From: Galerina marginata
Lineage: Eukaryota > Basidiomycota > Agaricomycetes > Agaricales > Galerinaceae
Direction of reading: 5' to 3'
NCBI GenBank assembly: GCA_023014335.1
Contig: JAECYW010000013.1
Span: 1,302,001 to 1,366,000 of the forward strand
DNA length: 64,000 nucleotides
The notes beneath the pieces are model-generated. The model did not search any database. It had not been told where the DNA came from and saw only the letters and a program-made list of their open reading frames with translations. Position numbers and translations under genes: made by a program. This document shows positions 47,754-60,049 of this stretch, in pieces; position 1 is the stretch's first letter; every line of letters begins with the position of its first letter.

Positions 47754-50700
47754 ACGGTGCTAAGCTGACGATGGGAGGTATTGCATGTGCCACCATATTT
47801 CTCCTGGTGCACGTTCTGTGCCTGTGCTTCTCTGTGGATTTCGTCATACGATCCGACCACGAATACCAAACTATCTTGATGTTTATACCCCTCCTGCAAA
47901 CGGTTGACCCTCGCCGCCTGCCCACCACCCACGAAATCGTACGATCAAAAACAATCATGGAATCCGCCACTAACCCCTCAATGCCTCTCGTTTTCTCCTG
48001 CTCTGCTTTTTCGTTTATCGGACTTTAAATTTCCTTTGCGTTCTTTTGGGACACTGTCTTTCGTTGTTTCCATTCGCTTTATCTCGTTCTTTTTCAACAC
48101 CAGTCGTTTCCTTTCGCCGCAACGGATTTGCCTTTTATAACCCTCAAAACTCAAACACCATGGCCTCGCGCTGATTTTTACGTCACCACGGCAGCCATTT
48201 TATTTTTCATTTCGACACCTAGACAAGACAAAGATTATATAAAATCAAGAATCATTTCGTTTCTCTGTTCTCTTCTCTCTGTATATCTCAGATGATTTCT
48301 TTGCCTTCTTTCGAATTATGACCCGAATACCCTTCTGTTTGGTTTGATTTCGCTTACACTTATCCTCGTCCGTCGCAACTCATGTGCAGTTCATTATCAT
48401 CAGTCGCTTCATACATTTACATCGTTACCCCGTATCCTGCTTTGCAACTCAACTCGCACTCATCAACCCGCTTTCTTGTACATCCCTTTTTATGCAACTG
48501 CCAAATCCCAATGGTCATGCACCGGTCATGAATGAATCTTCCAGGGTGGTCATTTCATAAGGTTCTGTTCATCACACTTTTAACTTTTGGCATCAAGGTT
48601 TACGGCAACCACTTTTCTGGTTATGTCTGTATGATATATAGATAACTTGCCATGTACAATACCGATATCAAACGAGTTATTTGCAGTATCTCGGATTATA
48701 TATATATGTCTATAAGAACACCGCGTTCCTAACCAGCCAAATATATTCTGGTCAAAGAAAGCGAATTCAATTTCTTGAATTTGACATTGGTAACACAAAT
48801 TAGCATATTAACCTGCCACTTCCGCTCCGATGATGAAGACTTTGCAACAGGGCAAAGGGTTATAAGTCAACTTCGTCTAGCTTTTTTCTCGAGAAACCGT
48901 GTACATGTACGAAATAATGATGTTGTTTCCACCAACCTACACATCGGCCACGGCAGTTCTCTTCGGGGTAAAATAATACATTACGACCCAATACTCGAGT
49001 AGGTTCCTTGAATTTGAAAACTGTACATCAAAACACTATCGGAATATCAAGGACACTACGTCAGGCCCTGTAGTCGTTGATGTCATTTTACCAATACCAC
49101 TAACTCTGGCGCGCGACAGCAAGAACACCGGATTTAGCATAGACATACACAAGTGGCACAGGCAGAGTCCGACCTGACGTTGTAACCTTTAAGCTTCGAG
49201 AAGGAAGGCCGCGGCGTAAGACCGCAGAGTGGGAGAATTCTCAGTAGAGCTTTCGGGGTGTCGCGGACATGTACATTGGAGTCTAGAGGCAAGAATAGGC
49301 TATGAGAGCTGCCTTCTATGTGAGAAATGCGGCAAGAACGACATGAATCAATGATCATGGCGTCGTCACTGCGGCTATCCATGCCTGCGTCAAACCAGCG
49401 GAGACACAAGAATTACTGGGATTGTAAATCTGCCAGCTCTGCGGAAGCCTGCAGCTGGCATTAAAATGCTGCGTGGACCAGAGTCCGCATCTTAGCCTGT
49501 CGAGCTTGACGCGAGGGATACGCAATGCAGACTAGGACAGGACGGCGAGAGCGCGGAGACTACCAAGACTTGACTGTAGATGGGGTGACAGCCTGCGGCG
49601 ACAAACCTTATCATTGCAAGTGGCCTCCGAAATCAGTCATACTTTCATTCTGAACACATGAAATAATCGAGACAGTTGTTAAACTTACCAGTTGCGCAAT
49701 GCCTGGACTATGTCGAGGTCGGTCGAAGTCTGCGAAGACATACGCTGACTGCGACTGTGTGCTAAAAAGTAGCAACGTTGGTAGCTTTCGGCGTTACTTA
49801 ATAAGGATCAATAACTGAAGTAAGTAGGGTGTCGAAAAGTGACATACCTAGAAGAAGCCGAGGTCGACAATCAGAGGCGGCGCCTCTCGCCGCGGCGCAA
49901 TGGACTTGACCGTGGGTTCAAAAGTCATTTTTCGTTGCCAGATGCCACATCCTCGTCCTCATAGCTAGGGAATATTATTTTGATAATATTCAACGCCGAC
50001 CATTATTGATCCTAACTGAGTTGTGGTTGTGGAGGCCTAGTCTGGTTTTGGCGCGGTTATCTGCCGGTATCTCTGGAAGGAAATGGATAGTTGGCAATAC
50101 GGTCCCGCGCGGCGCGCCCAAATTCTGCGAATCCAGCGAAAAGGCGTCTGCCGAAGAACAGCTGTATAGAGAAGGAGAGAATACGTGGTCTTGCCTTCCG
50201 GTTTGAGCTTGCTGGAGCCACGGAGTTGAACACATAATAGCAGCTGCCGTTCGTTAGTAAGTAAGCCTCGGATGGGACCCGGCAGGATGAGAGGTCCATC
50301 GTGACCCGCTACTGCTACTACTTTGGCAGGGAAAGTAGACTCAGATCCAGCTTAGCACATTGGCAAATGAATGACTGCCAAGGACAGACAAGAACATGCG
50401 CACAAACTATCCGTTGTTCATTATGCAGCGCTATGCGTAGTGGAATGACAAGAGCATGTGTCGCCTTTAGCCCGATTTGAAGACGATGTCCTTGTTAAGT
50501 TTATCGTCAGTTGGACTTCCGACGTCGAGCTCGGCTGAATCGCCAGCCTCAAGGCTGAAAGAAGACCCTGACGTAAGCTCATTAAAGTCAAAATAGGAAC
50601 AAGGTCACCTCACCCTGTCCAACAATCACGGCAACTGACAGGTTTTTTGACTGTCTTGAATGGCGAAGGAGATCCCAGATGGCAGCAGCCCTATCGCTCC

Positions 50701-50773
50701 TCCATTCTCTGTCGGGTCTTAACCCAATACCACCAGGACAAGCTGTCGCCCCACTACACCTATTTTCCTCGGA
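47754..50773. other. HSF 3' flank and gene-free region
   Basis: The first several hundred bases, T/C-rich and ending near a TATATAAAA-like run at 48235-48242, are probably 3' untranslated sequence and downstream flank of the HSF gene. From 48.6 to 50.7 kb I see only short ORFs without recognisable content and no RNA gene. Confidence 0.4.
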
Positions 50774-52382
50774 ATGACCGCCATTCCTCATGAAATATGG
50801 ATGCATATCGCCCAGTTCTTGCCGGCGTCTGTCCTCCAAGACCTCCTGAGCGTCAACAGCGCCTTTTTCGAAGTGGCAATGGACTACCGCTATCGTCAGA
50901 TGAGCTTCGCGTATCTGGATAACAGAATGTTGAGGAGTTTGGCGCGTCTCAAGTACGCACAAATTACGCGCTTCAGCCGTCGTTGTCACTCACAAGCCCA
51001 TCCAGGGATCCCGCCGTCGCGAAGCGTGTACGGATATTGCATGTCTATCCAGGATTTTTGAAGGAGGCCCTTGAGAAAGAAAAAATCGATTCAGAACCCA
51101 CAATACTTCGGCGTTCCTTACGAGACAAGCTCGCGGACATCGGTAACCTTTTGCTGGAGCAAAAGATATTCCCAAAACATCCTCGAATTCGGCTCATGCG
51201 AAGTCTTAAACGAACAGAGGATGTCGTGCAGATTATGTTGGAGGTCCTCAGCGGCTTGCCCAATGTGAACGAGTACTACGTGACATGGTGCGGGCTCCCG
51301 TCGATAAGCGCGACTGCCGTTCCGTTCCTATCGACGATTTTCCAGGCAAACCTCCGGAAACTTTCCCTGGAATTGTCCTTGGAGAACATGCAGAACCTCT
51401 TAACCCCGTCCTTCAAGGTGGAAAACCTTCAGGAGCTACATTTGACTATCCATTCAGAAAACATCAACTCTGTCTCGGAGAGGAATGACATTTTGAGAAC
51501 CCACCTAGCCCCTGCGATCAGCCAGCTCCGCTCGACACTGCAAACGCTTACTATCCAATCATGGGAACCCGCAGACCTCTCCCCGATGCTTTGCGCAATC
51601 AAACGTCTACCTGTTCTCGAGGAGTTGTCCATCGCCATTCCGGTCGAATCGACACACCTCGGAGATCCTGAAGGTCTCGCCCAGTTTCTGAACACACACC
51701 GGGCCAGTCTCCGAACACTACGCCTGCGAGCAACCCAATTCGGCGGCATTGGAATGACACCAGATCTAGTTTCATTCGATACCTGGATCAGGAACGCGAT
51801 GAGCGGAGTCAGTTTACCGAAATTGCGTGTCCTGGATATTACTTCCAACCTCTTCCCTGTATACACATCGATTTTGTGCCTTCGACACTTCTCCTCGACG
51901 ATTACCTCCCTGTCCCTCACAGGGTGCTACCGGACCTACGAAGACGTCGAGGAAGCCATTAATCTAGTTTCGGATAGGGACGAAGCACTTTGTCGACTCC
52001 GCATTGGCCTCGTTTCGCTATCGCCACAGCTCGTGGACCTGATTTCGTCCCAACTTCCCAGATTGTTCAAGCTGGAATTGGTCGTGAAATTCATACTTCC
52101 CCATGCCCAAGACTCCCCCGAATTCTCCGTCGACTTCCCTGGCGAGAGCCAGCGATCTAGCCAAGTCGTAAGTCTATTCCTCCGTTTTCTTCGTTAATTG
52201 CAGTATTGAACTCTTTTGTTTAGGACAAGTTCTTATCGGAGATGGGGAATCGGTGTTATTCTCACTGGACGCTTGGTCACTTGTCTGTATTGGCAGATTT
52301 CCTGCCGCATAGGCCTCACTATGAAGAGCTTCTTGAACACGCATTTCGACGATGCATACCATCGATCAAGACTTTTACCTGA
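50774..52382 (+). CDS. F-box/LRR-like protein
   Basis: Putative SCF ubiquitin-ligase adaptor. Three exons (50774-50952, 50997-52167, 52224-52382) sum to 1509 nt, 502 residues. The N terminus MTAIPHEIWMHIAQFLPASV with DLLSVNSAFFEVAMDYRYRQ is a typical agaricomycete F-box. The body has irregular leucine-rich repeats (LRKLSLELSLENMQNL, LQTLTIQSWEP, LRTLRLRATQF, LRVLDITSNLF, ITSLSLTGCYRT). The last exon adds WTLGHLSVLADFLPHRPHYE and ends ...SIKTFT. It is not closely related to the tandem F-box genes at 25-29 kb; this family with RYRQM after the F-box is common in mushrooms. Intron 1 is 44 nt. Confidence 0.85.
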
Positions 52383-52918
52383 AAACATATGGGGCAGTCC
52401 AGACAGAAGAGCATGCTCTCGGGAAAACGGCAGCCGGCAACCGCACGACGCTCGATAACTCCAGACCGCATTAGGGATGTCATTCCTCCAATGACTATGG
52501 ACAGCACGAAGAGTTCGATATTCAGCAAGAAACGAGACAATCTTGTCGGTAGGCCCCCGCGGCGCACTCCTCAAACTCGGCACATTGCTGTGAGCCTGTA
52601 CATAGGTCTTAGTTTAGAATATTCCCATTCTTGACGGTGGCGCAATGCATACATGTTCGCAGACGTCATTATTCCGAGATGTCCGTCAAGTGTAATCCAT
52701 GTTGAGAAACCTCCTTCCAAGGTAGGTTTTATTCACATCAAATATGACTGCCTTCGTCTCGGGGGCACCGAGAAGGTCTTCAACCGATAAATTTAATGAC
52801 GTGGCTCCGTCTCTGGCGCAACATTTCGCGAGCAGGTCGTTCCAGAACAAGTTATGTGGGTTTAACGGGCTATGATGAATGTGGTCAGATAACGAAAGGT
52901 TTGAGGAAGTCTTTGGCC
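52383..52918. other. Intergenic region between convergent genes
   Basis: No gene is supported. The plus-strand frame at 52389-52634 overlaps an opposing minus frame and neither is recognisable; the region is mostly 3' flank of the F-box gene on the left and of the minus-strand locus on the right. Confidence 0.4.
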
Positions 52919-53990
52919 TTACGAATAAGCTGCGTTCTTCGGTTTCTTTAGTATTGGCGGTGTCTTGCTGTATACTAAGCAGCTCTCAAACACCTTTCGA
53001 TCGTTAGAGACTTTGCCAGAATGGATAGATTTCAAAAGGAATGAAATTCGATTCGTAGTGGACTTGACAATTTCCTTTGTATTCGGGACGACTGGTTTTG
53101 GTAGTTGTCCGCTTGGGTCTACATATGGTTGAAGTTGAGATTGTCCATGAGTGTTCACTTCTGCAAAGTTGGGGTCGTCCGTTCGAGCCTTTTTCTTCAG
53201 GCGTTGCGAATCGTCTTCATCGGCAATTCGTCTCTTGCGCGAATTCACTGGGAAAGGCTTCGTCTCCGTGTCAAGTTGCATACGGTCAGTATCTCTGAGA
53301 TGATGTGACTGTCCCTGTAAAAGTGATGATGGATCCAGGATTCGTATCTTGGATTCGTCAAACCCATCTAAATCAAACCAAAAAGGTGAGTATATGCGCT
53401 TTGTCTGTCTTCATTTCTTACCATCAAGAGTATATGCCGCTATGGGCATGCAGAACTCCTCGTCAACGGAAAGCGTTACCCAAGACGAATGCCGGACCTG
53501 CGGACCAGAAATATAGATCAAGAACCAGTACGGCTAGATCGTCAGATGACGAACAATCAACGACCGAGATAACAGTCTGCAATGCAATTTAAGATTGATT
53601 AGGTTGCTCCACAAAGTGTTTTCCAGAGACCTGGAATGCGCGTACTCATTTAACCAAGCGTCATCCATGCCGTTACAGAAGAAGAATTGGGCCTTGCGGA
53701 AATCGGCATCTGTATGCGTCAATGTGCCTCCGTTTTTCACTGGAAACGAGAAATTATTGAAGTTGTTTCCTCTCCGTGGACTGTTAACCTCACCCCACAA
53801 CTTTCTAATGGCTGGATCAACAGAAGGGCTGAAACAAGCTTTTAACATCTTATCAGCGCAGTCGAAGCTATGCAAGAAAGGGGCAGGACCTCACCCAGAT
53901 AACCCGTAAACAACATGGCGTCCTTTTCGCCGGATAAAATGCCTATAGCTTGCGATAGAGAGATCGTGCAAAGTAGTTCGACGTTAGAAA
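52919..53990 (-). CDS. Uncharacterised protein with basic nuclear-type C terminus; 5' exons unresolved
   Basis: Not recognised. Two 3' exons fit well: 53422-53497 (VRHSSWVTLSVDEEFCMPIA) and 52919-53367, joined in phase and ending in SKTPPILKKPKNAAYS. The last exon has two basic clusters, SRKRR and LKKKAR, consistent with nuclear localisation. Upstream, minus-strand coding-like stretches at 53534-53875 (FDCADKMLKACFSPSVDPAI, RKAQFFFCNGMDDAWLNEY) and about 53880-53960 (SQAIGILSGEKDAM) probably belong to the same gene, but competing frames and very short possible introns prevented a firm model, and the plus strand is open too. Decay is possible. It lies between convergent and codirectional neighbours with little spacing. 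Confidence 0.5.
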
Positions 53991-54209
53991 GAAAGCAAGA
54001 GGCAACAGCGAAATAATGTGGTCATTGTTGACATGGTCCTCTTTAGCCAAACAAAGATGATCAACGTGAATGCCAACTGCAGTCCACTATAATCATAAGT
54101 CCAAAGGAGTTGTCATGAAGTCTGGTGAATGTCCTTGGAAAGTGCGATATCCAAGCCGAGAAAATGATAAATTTGGTAAACAAAACAAAATGTTCTGGTA
54201 CAATCGAGA

Positions 54210-56965
54210 TTACTCTTCAACCTCAACATAATTTGCTAAGGAATGTATATCAGGACAACGGTGCACGAAGAAAGTTTCAGAGTACGCACCCGGGAACAAT
54301 CCGACCTCGCCATGCGGACTCTTACCCTGCCACCAGTCTTCCGAAGCAGGTTCTATCTCTGTTATCCTGTCGCCTTCACGGAAGGTAATTTCGTTGTCCT
54401 CCGCCGCGTCATAACTAAATCAAATATTTAAAATGTCTCTTAGATTGAGAAAACAAGACTCGAAGCTCACTCGTAGAGAGCGACGGCGGTAATTCCGACA
54501 TCAGCTACGGGAGGTGGGGTTGGGGCCCGAGGAGGTGCAGGGGGTGCTACCGGCGCGGCTGGTGCAGGCTAAAACAATGATTAGAATCGCATCTCAATCC
54601 GAAGGCAGAATGACCTACTGGAGGTGGAGGCGGGGGCGGGGGTGGAGGAGGCGGAGGAGGAGGAGGCGCAGCTTCTTCCTCAGTTTCAGCAGGAGCTTCG
54701 GGCTGCTCAACGAGCTCGACATAATTGGCTGGTAAAAAGTGGTCAGAACATGCAAACCTCAATAGAGATATGCACCAACATGGGAAGAGGCCAGTTTTAC
54801 CACCTGGTCCAACACCTGACCACCAACCCTCGTCAATCTCTTCTATCTGTTCAATGAATTCTCCTTCCGCCAGGTTCATTTCATTATCTTCAGTCGCCTA
54901 TGATTAAAGTTGAAAATGAGAGGACATCGACGAAATGAAAGCTGAAAGTCACCTCGTATTCATAAAGGACCACGGCAACGATTCCTTGACCTGCATGAGG
55001 CGCATGTGCCTGCTCTGGCTCTGGCTCTGGCTCCTCGACTGCTAATGCTGCAATCTAGAAAACGGTAAACGAGACAGGTTGAAGGCAACAATGACTTTGA
55101 CTTACCGGGGCAACTGGAGCAACCACCGGGGGAGGCGGCGGCGGCGGTGGAGGCGGTGGAGGTGGAGGTGGTGGCGGGGGAGCAACCTCTGGTTCTGGTT
55201 CCGGGATACGTGGAGGCGCAGGTGGCGGAGGAGGCGGCGGAGGTGGAGGTGGTGGAGGAGGCTGCATAAATATTAAGAATCGTATCGCCAAAACAGGAAG
55301 AGGGAACTTACAGCTTCAACTTCGGGTTCGGGTTCAAACTCAGGTTCAGGCTCGGGTTCGGGTTCGGGTTCGTACTCAGGTTCAGCTACAGCTTCCTCTT
55401 CAGTTCCCCAAGCAGCTTCGTGAACGGCATCCCTAGCAGAGAGATAACTGCTAGGCGCAGGAGGTGCAGGAGGTGGTGGCGGCGGCGGCGGGGTAGACCG
55501 AGCCGAATAAGCCACTGCTGCTGCACCGACAGCAGCACCGGCTCCAACAGTAGCCCCAATAGCACCGAAGTTCCTGGGAGCGCTTTGCGTAACTGCAGCC
55601 CTTCCAAAGGCCGGGGCGCTTGATTTGAAGACGGGTTTAGAAGCAGGCGACGCCGTTGGAGCAACGTATCCAGCGCTGCGACTTCTTGACTCTTCTTCTT
55701 CTTGCTGCTTTTTCGCAAGTGCTTGTCGCTCTGACCATGTTAACTTCTTGCCACTACCACCTGTAGAACTTGAGCTCGGAGAGGCTGCTGCTTGTTGCTC
55801 CATTGCCGCAAAAGGGTTCTTGAGCTTCTTTGGTGCAGGCAGACTGACAGGCGTCCAAGAACTCTTTGGAGGTTCGATGCGATCATCTTCAGCAGGCTTG
55901 GTCGGAGTATTGGCCGCGAAAACTGGCGCCGGAGCCGGCGGTGGTGGTGTTGGGGCGGCAGAGAACGCTGCTTGAGGTTTGGGAGTCTAATGGATATCAG
56001 TACGGGATATATTTGGAGGAATATCAAGTCGCTTACCATTGCACTAAACGCGGGCCGATTGCTCGTAGGTAAAGTTGGCGGACGTGACGCAGCTGGTGGA
56101 GGCGGTGGAGGCTGAGCCACAGGAGTTGGCTTCTCGTCTGGCCACGCATCTGACGGCGCAGAACCACCGTGGACTGTCCTTCCATAGAGAGAACTAGCCG
56201 AGGCTGTGGGTTTTGCTGCACTAAAAGCTGGTCGAGAAGCCGAAGACGATAAAGCAGGTTTTGCAGCCGGTGTTGGGGCCTTCTTCAGAGCTGCGATGTC
56301 TACTTTCCCAATAGGGGTGTAGCTCGAACCAACAGGAGCAATGGGTTCAAATTTGCGTGCCTGTTCTTTATGAGTTGAATACTTCGCTCCAGATGCAGCT
56401 TCTACTCGCGACATGACGAGAGCAGGGGCAACATCGCTCTAGAGTAAAAACATCAGACCGCGTCTTATCGAATTCAATCATGATACGCACCTCATTACGA
56501 GCATTAATGACGACGTGGGTTCCACGCAGATATCGAGCGACTGCGCTAGAATGCGTATGGAAGAGTCCTTTTTTCCCTTCTGGGACACCATCTCCGCACC
56601 AGTTGATCTGCACGAACTTGGGCAGTTGGCTCTGCAGCGATGATGAACGTAAGATAAATACGCGGATCTCAACGGGGCACCACGTACGTTGGGATCTACC
56701 ACCTTCACAAAAGCGTACTGGATCCTGCCAAAAGATTCGAGAACCTCGGTTCATAATCGTGGTATCAGATGGACCTTAATTCCTACCTTCCATCCGAAAA
56801 CTCCTCTTCTAGCTCCTCCAAACCACCACTTCCCGTAGATTGAACTTTGAGGTCATTCGTACCTCCTTCGTAGGTGAATATCGCCCAATCTATCCCCTTC
56901 CCATTGATGACATCTTGATATGCATTCGCAATCTCTCTGCTGGAGAGATTGACTTGCAGAGACAT
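54210..56965 (-). CDS. ABP1: Actin-binding protein 1 (drebrin-like): ADF-H, Pro-rich, two SH3
   Basis: Cortical actin-patch protein that binds F-actin, activates Arp2/3 and recruits endocytic partners through SH3 domains. ATG at 56965 begins MSLQVNLSSREIANAYQDV, the N-terminal ADF/cofilin homology domain, continuing across introns with QYAFVKVVDPN and FVQINWCGDGVPEGKKGLFH. A long Ala/Pro/Ser-rich middle contains KKLTWSERQALAKKQ, alternating Glu-Pro repeats and polyproline runs near 55100-55280 and 54620-54670. SH3 domain 1 has VVLYEYEATEDNEMNLAEGE and GWWSG; SH3 domain 2 has YDAAEDNEITFREGDRI, DWWQG, GLFP and ends ANYVEVEE. Yeast Abp1 has one SH3; here there are two. Stop TAA at 54210-54212. 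Domain order is secure; borders within the repeats are less so. Confidence 0.92.
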
Positions 56966-57421
56966 ATTGGTCCCTGGTGAACAAAGATACTGATAAGTGG
57001 ATGTGGAAGTGAAAATCAAGAAAGCAATTTCCCCACCTTCAGTATAGAAAAATGAAAAAGCTTTGAGATCGCAGACAAACTAATCGAGAACAACAGTGAA
57101 CACGCAGTAAGACGCAGTTCAGGACGATTGACAATGACAAGAAACCGCATTTCAATGTCATAGGGTTTCGCGGAATCCCGATTTCACGTGACTCGCGGCT
57201 ATTATATTCCCGTTTACGTCAGGTTACGGCCCTGAGCAGTGAGCACCTCAGCTTTTGCGTCCACATTTTGAAGAGTGATCAGATAAACAACGGATATTAT
57301 GAACCATCCGACATAATTGCAATTCTGTTTTGTTACACACTAAAGTTTTATACAGTGGCGATAATCCCGCCTCAGGCTACTAGGTTCGTATCCTGTTTCG
57401 CTACAAGTTTCTGATAACTTT

Positions 57422-59538
57422 CTATAGATTGGAACGAGAGACTCCGACCTTGTTTCTTCTGGGCTCCAGTATGCCCTCGAATTTCAAGATTGCTTCCCAC
57501 TTACTATCAGACGTCCAGCTGATACTTTTGTCTTCGTTCAAAGTGAGCATGCGCCTGCTGTTGTGACAAGATTTACCGGAATTCATTTCTTCAACCTCGT
57601 CAGATATATTATTCAACCAAAGTCTTGCGGTTTCGAATTGTTCGGGCAGGAGGTCTGGCTTGCGCAATGCCCATAGAACCCGGTCGCACCCGTGAGTCAC
57701 ATAGCCTTAAATTTTTGTAAAGAAGGAAGAAAGCTACACGCGAGAGTAAACTCACCAAACGGACGATGCTGTTCTGGTGACCATCGAATCTCATACCGTA
57801 AAATAGGATAGCCACTTGACTCCAAGTCCTTTGCGAGTAATCGGACGGGAAGGTGAACCTGACCAACACTCATAATGTCTCCATACAACCTCGTGCTTTC
57901 CTCGCTCCCAGCATTGGCTGGGAGTTGAGGAAACACGCCGACCATCTTTTTCGCAATGTCGGTCGGAAAATATCGTTCCAGGTTTGGGAGAATATCCAAA
58001 GGACCGTTAATAGGATGAGCGATCGAGTAGAGGTACCACTCTTCAGTAAGGTCTCCAACGACAACGCTGCGTACGCCGTGAGCCAGAAGACCACGAGCCA
58101 AACCACCAGATCGTTGCCATTCCATAGGACCAGGGTCGACAGATATCCAATCCTCCGAGAGACAGCCGCGGAAGGTGCCAAAATGGCCTAGGCTAGTCTC
58201 AATGACCTTTGTAATAGACTCCCAAGGAACTTTGGACGGATCTCTGAGAGTTGGTAAGATGTCAGGCGCGTCTGGGTCTAATTTTAGTGCATGGCATAAT
58301 TCATCGAATTGGGGACGAAGTTCGAGCGGTGTTTTGGGATCAGTCCTGTCGCAAGCATGTAGACAAAGTGAGCAACTTGAACAATATTTTTCGTCGGTTG
58401 CAAGCACGCACAGTATGGCATTAGATTGCAGGATAGCCGAGTCAAACGGGGCTTGCGTTCCGCTGGGAAGGAGTGAAACGTGATGCAGCAGTTGATGTAC
58501 AGAATGTGCACCTGCGTCTTGGTAAATACAAACTTACGACCTCTCAAAGGTCTGATAATTTTAGCATTTCAACGCACCTGCAGATAATCCAGTGAGCTGT
58601 ATATCATTTGGATTACCTGTGAAATATTATCAAGATTAGCCGATGGAGTCTTTCTGAAATTTCGAACCTCCAAAGGCCGCGATGTTGACCTTAATCCATT
58701 CTAGTGCCAACCACTGATCTTTAAAACCATAATTACCGGTGAGCTTCGGCCTGTCACTGGCTATAAAACCAAATGCCGATAATCTATATCCCACGTTAAC
58801 CCAGATCTCCGAGCGCTCAGCTGCAATATACTGCGCTTGAGATCCAAGTGAATGTGGAGAGCCAAATTGCAGGAAGCTTAAATAACATGCCATGCCACAC
58901 GGATAAGAAAACGAGCAATGGAGCAATGGAACAAGAATTACCCTCCGTGTATGTAAACCTTCACCGGAAACCCCTTAGACACCGGGAATGAAGGTGGAAC
59001 AGCAATGTTCAAGAAGAGACTTCAATCTACTGTGAGCAAACGCAGCTGTTTTGAAAGGAAACATCCGTACGGATTTTCAGATGGTTGTCCATATCCCACT
59101 TTATCTTCAAACGCCGTGCCTGCAAAAAAGTTCAGAACTTCGCATATGCTATGTTTTATCAAAGATTACCTGCAGCCTGGCCGTCATTCATGGGCTGTAC
59201 GGCATCTAAATCCAACAATTACTTTCAGCAGCCTCCAGGATTTTTTTTGACAATCTACAGACACGCAGTTTCCCGAAGGTACTCCTTGAACTTGTACTGG
59301 TAGCCTTTTGGCAGCGGGACTGAGTCTTCGAACCGTCCCGGAGGCAATGCATACGGAACTTCTGCAGTCAAATTTGTAAATGGTTAATTCCTTCAAAAGC
59401 GTATGTAGAGCAAGTACCCAAGAAAATAGCGGAACCATTGGTCGCTCGTCCGCCTACAACGTCACCAAAGGCCGTCTGAACTATCACCCTGTCCGAATTA
59501 CGGGCCAATTCGTCGTGCAAATGCTTTCCTGAAGGCAT
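57422..59538 (-). CDS. Type-B carboxylesterase/lipase family protein
   Basis: Alpha/beta hydrolase of the carboxylesterase B family, acting on unknown carboxylic esters. ATG at 59538 (MPSGKHLHDELARNSDRVIV) lacks a clear signal peptide, so an intracellular protein is likely. Following exons give VPYALPPGRFEDS, SENPLFLNIAVPPSF, VKVYIHGG (oxyanion hole), YRLSAFGFIAS, NYGFKDQWLALEWIKVNIAA, nucleophile TGLSAG, and FDSAILQSNAI. Near the end THGCDRVLWA should hold the catalytic His. The second-last intron ends just before the part with THG. An intron with donor gtacgg around 59070 removes a TGA that otherwise interrupts the frame before LFLNI. Stop TAG at 57422-57424. All key residues seem present; exact exon borders near 58640-58960 are approximate. 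Confidence 0.87.
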
Positions 59539-60049
59539 GACAGAGGAAGTGTGCTGCGGTTTGATCGAAACCCTTGGTGGCTTGGACTAGATAGCACCAG
59601 ATAGCACCTAAGCAATCCGCTCTCAGCTAATTTGCATCGGGAGGCTTGATAGACGTGGGAGTTCCGGCATCGGCTACTTAAGAATCGCCGGATTTGTGTA
59701 GGCGCAATTGTCCAAAAATAGGCATTCGGTGGGATTTGTGGTGCACGATGTATTTATAACACACTCATGAGTGTTTCTCAAGGCCTTTGTTTGAACATAT
59801 GGTGGGTTTAGGCCAAGAATCGCTAATTTTTTTGGAACTCAGGCTATCTTTCACGCGTAGATAATGTTTTGAAGACAACCGTGCTATCTGATCCATTTCC
59901 TTTCTCACAAACCTGACATCGCGAGACTGTCTGCTATCATATCTGCTTCTTCGACGCCCAAGTCAACGATACTCGGTCATCCTGCCTGTGGTACACTCTC
60001 AAAACAGATATTTAGTCAAATCAATCACTTTATTCCACTTCATTGAGCG
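59539..60049. other. Intergenic region, esterase promoter and deacetylase 3' flank
   Basis: No gene is supported over these 511 bases. The TATA-like atttataac at 59751-59759 is in the region expected for minus-strand promoter elements but is not oriented convincingly. Confidence 0.35.

Noticed and set aside
50220..50300. Sequence faintly like the 3' half of 5S rRNA
   Set aside because: Only short, scattered resemblance; no 5' half or terminal stem.
57360..57420. T-loop-like ggttcgtatcc suggesting a tRNA gene
   Set aside because: The T-stem does not pair well and no A-box lies at the right distance upstream.
59050..59075. Nonsense mutation in the type-B carboxylesterase
   Set aside because: A 48-nt intron with a GT donor at about 59070 removes it and gives the expected family sequence.
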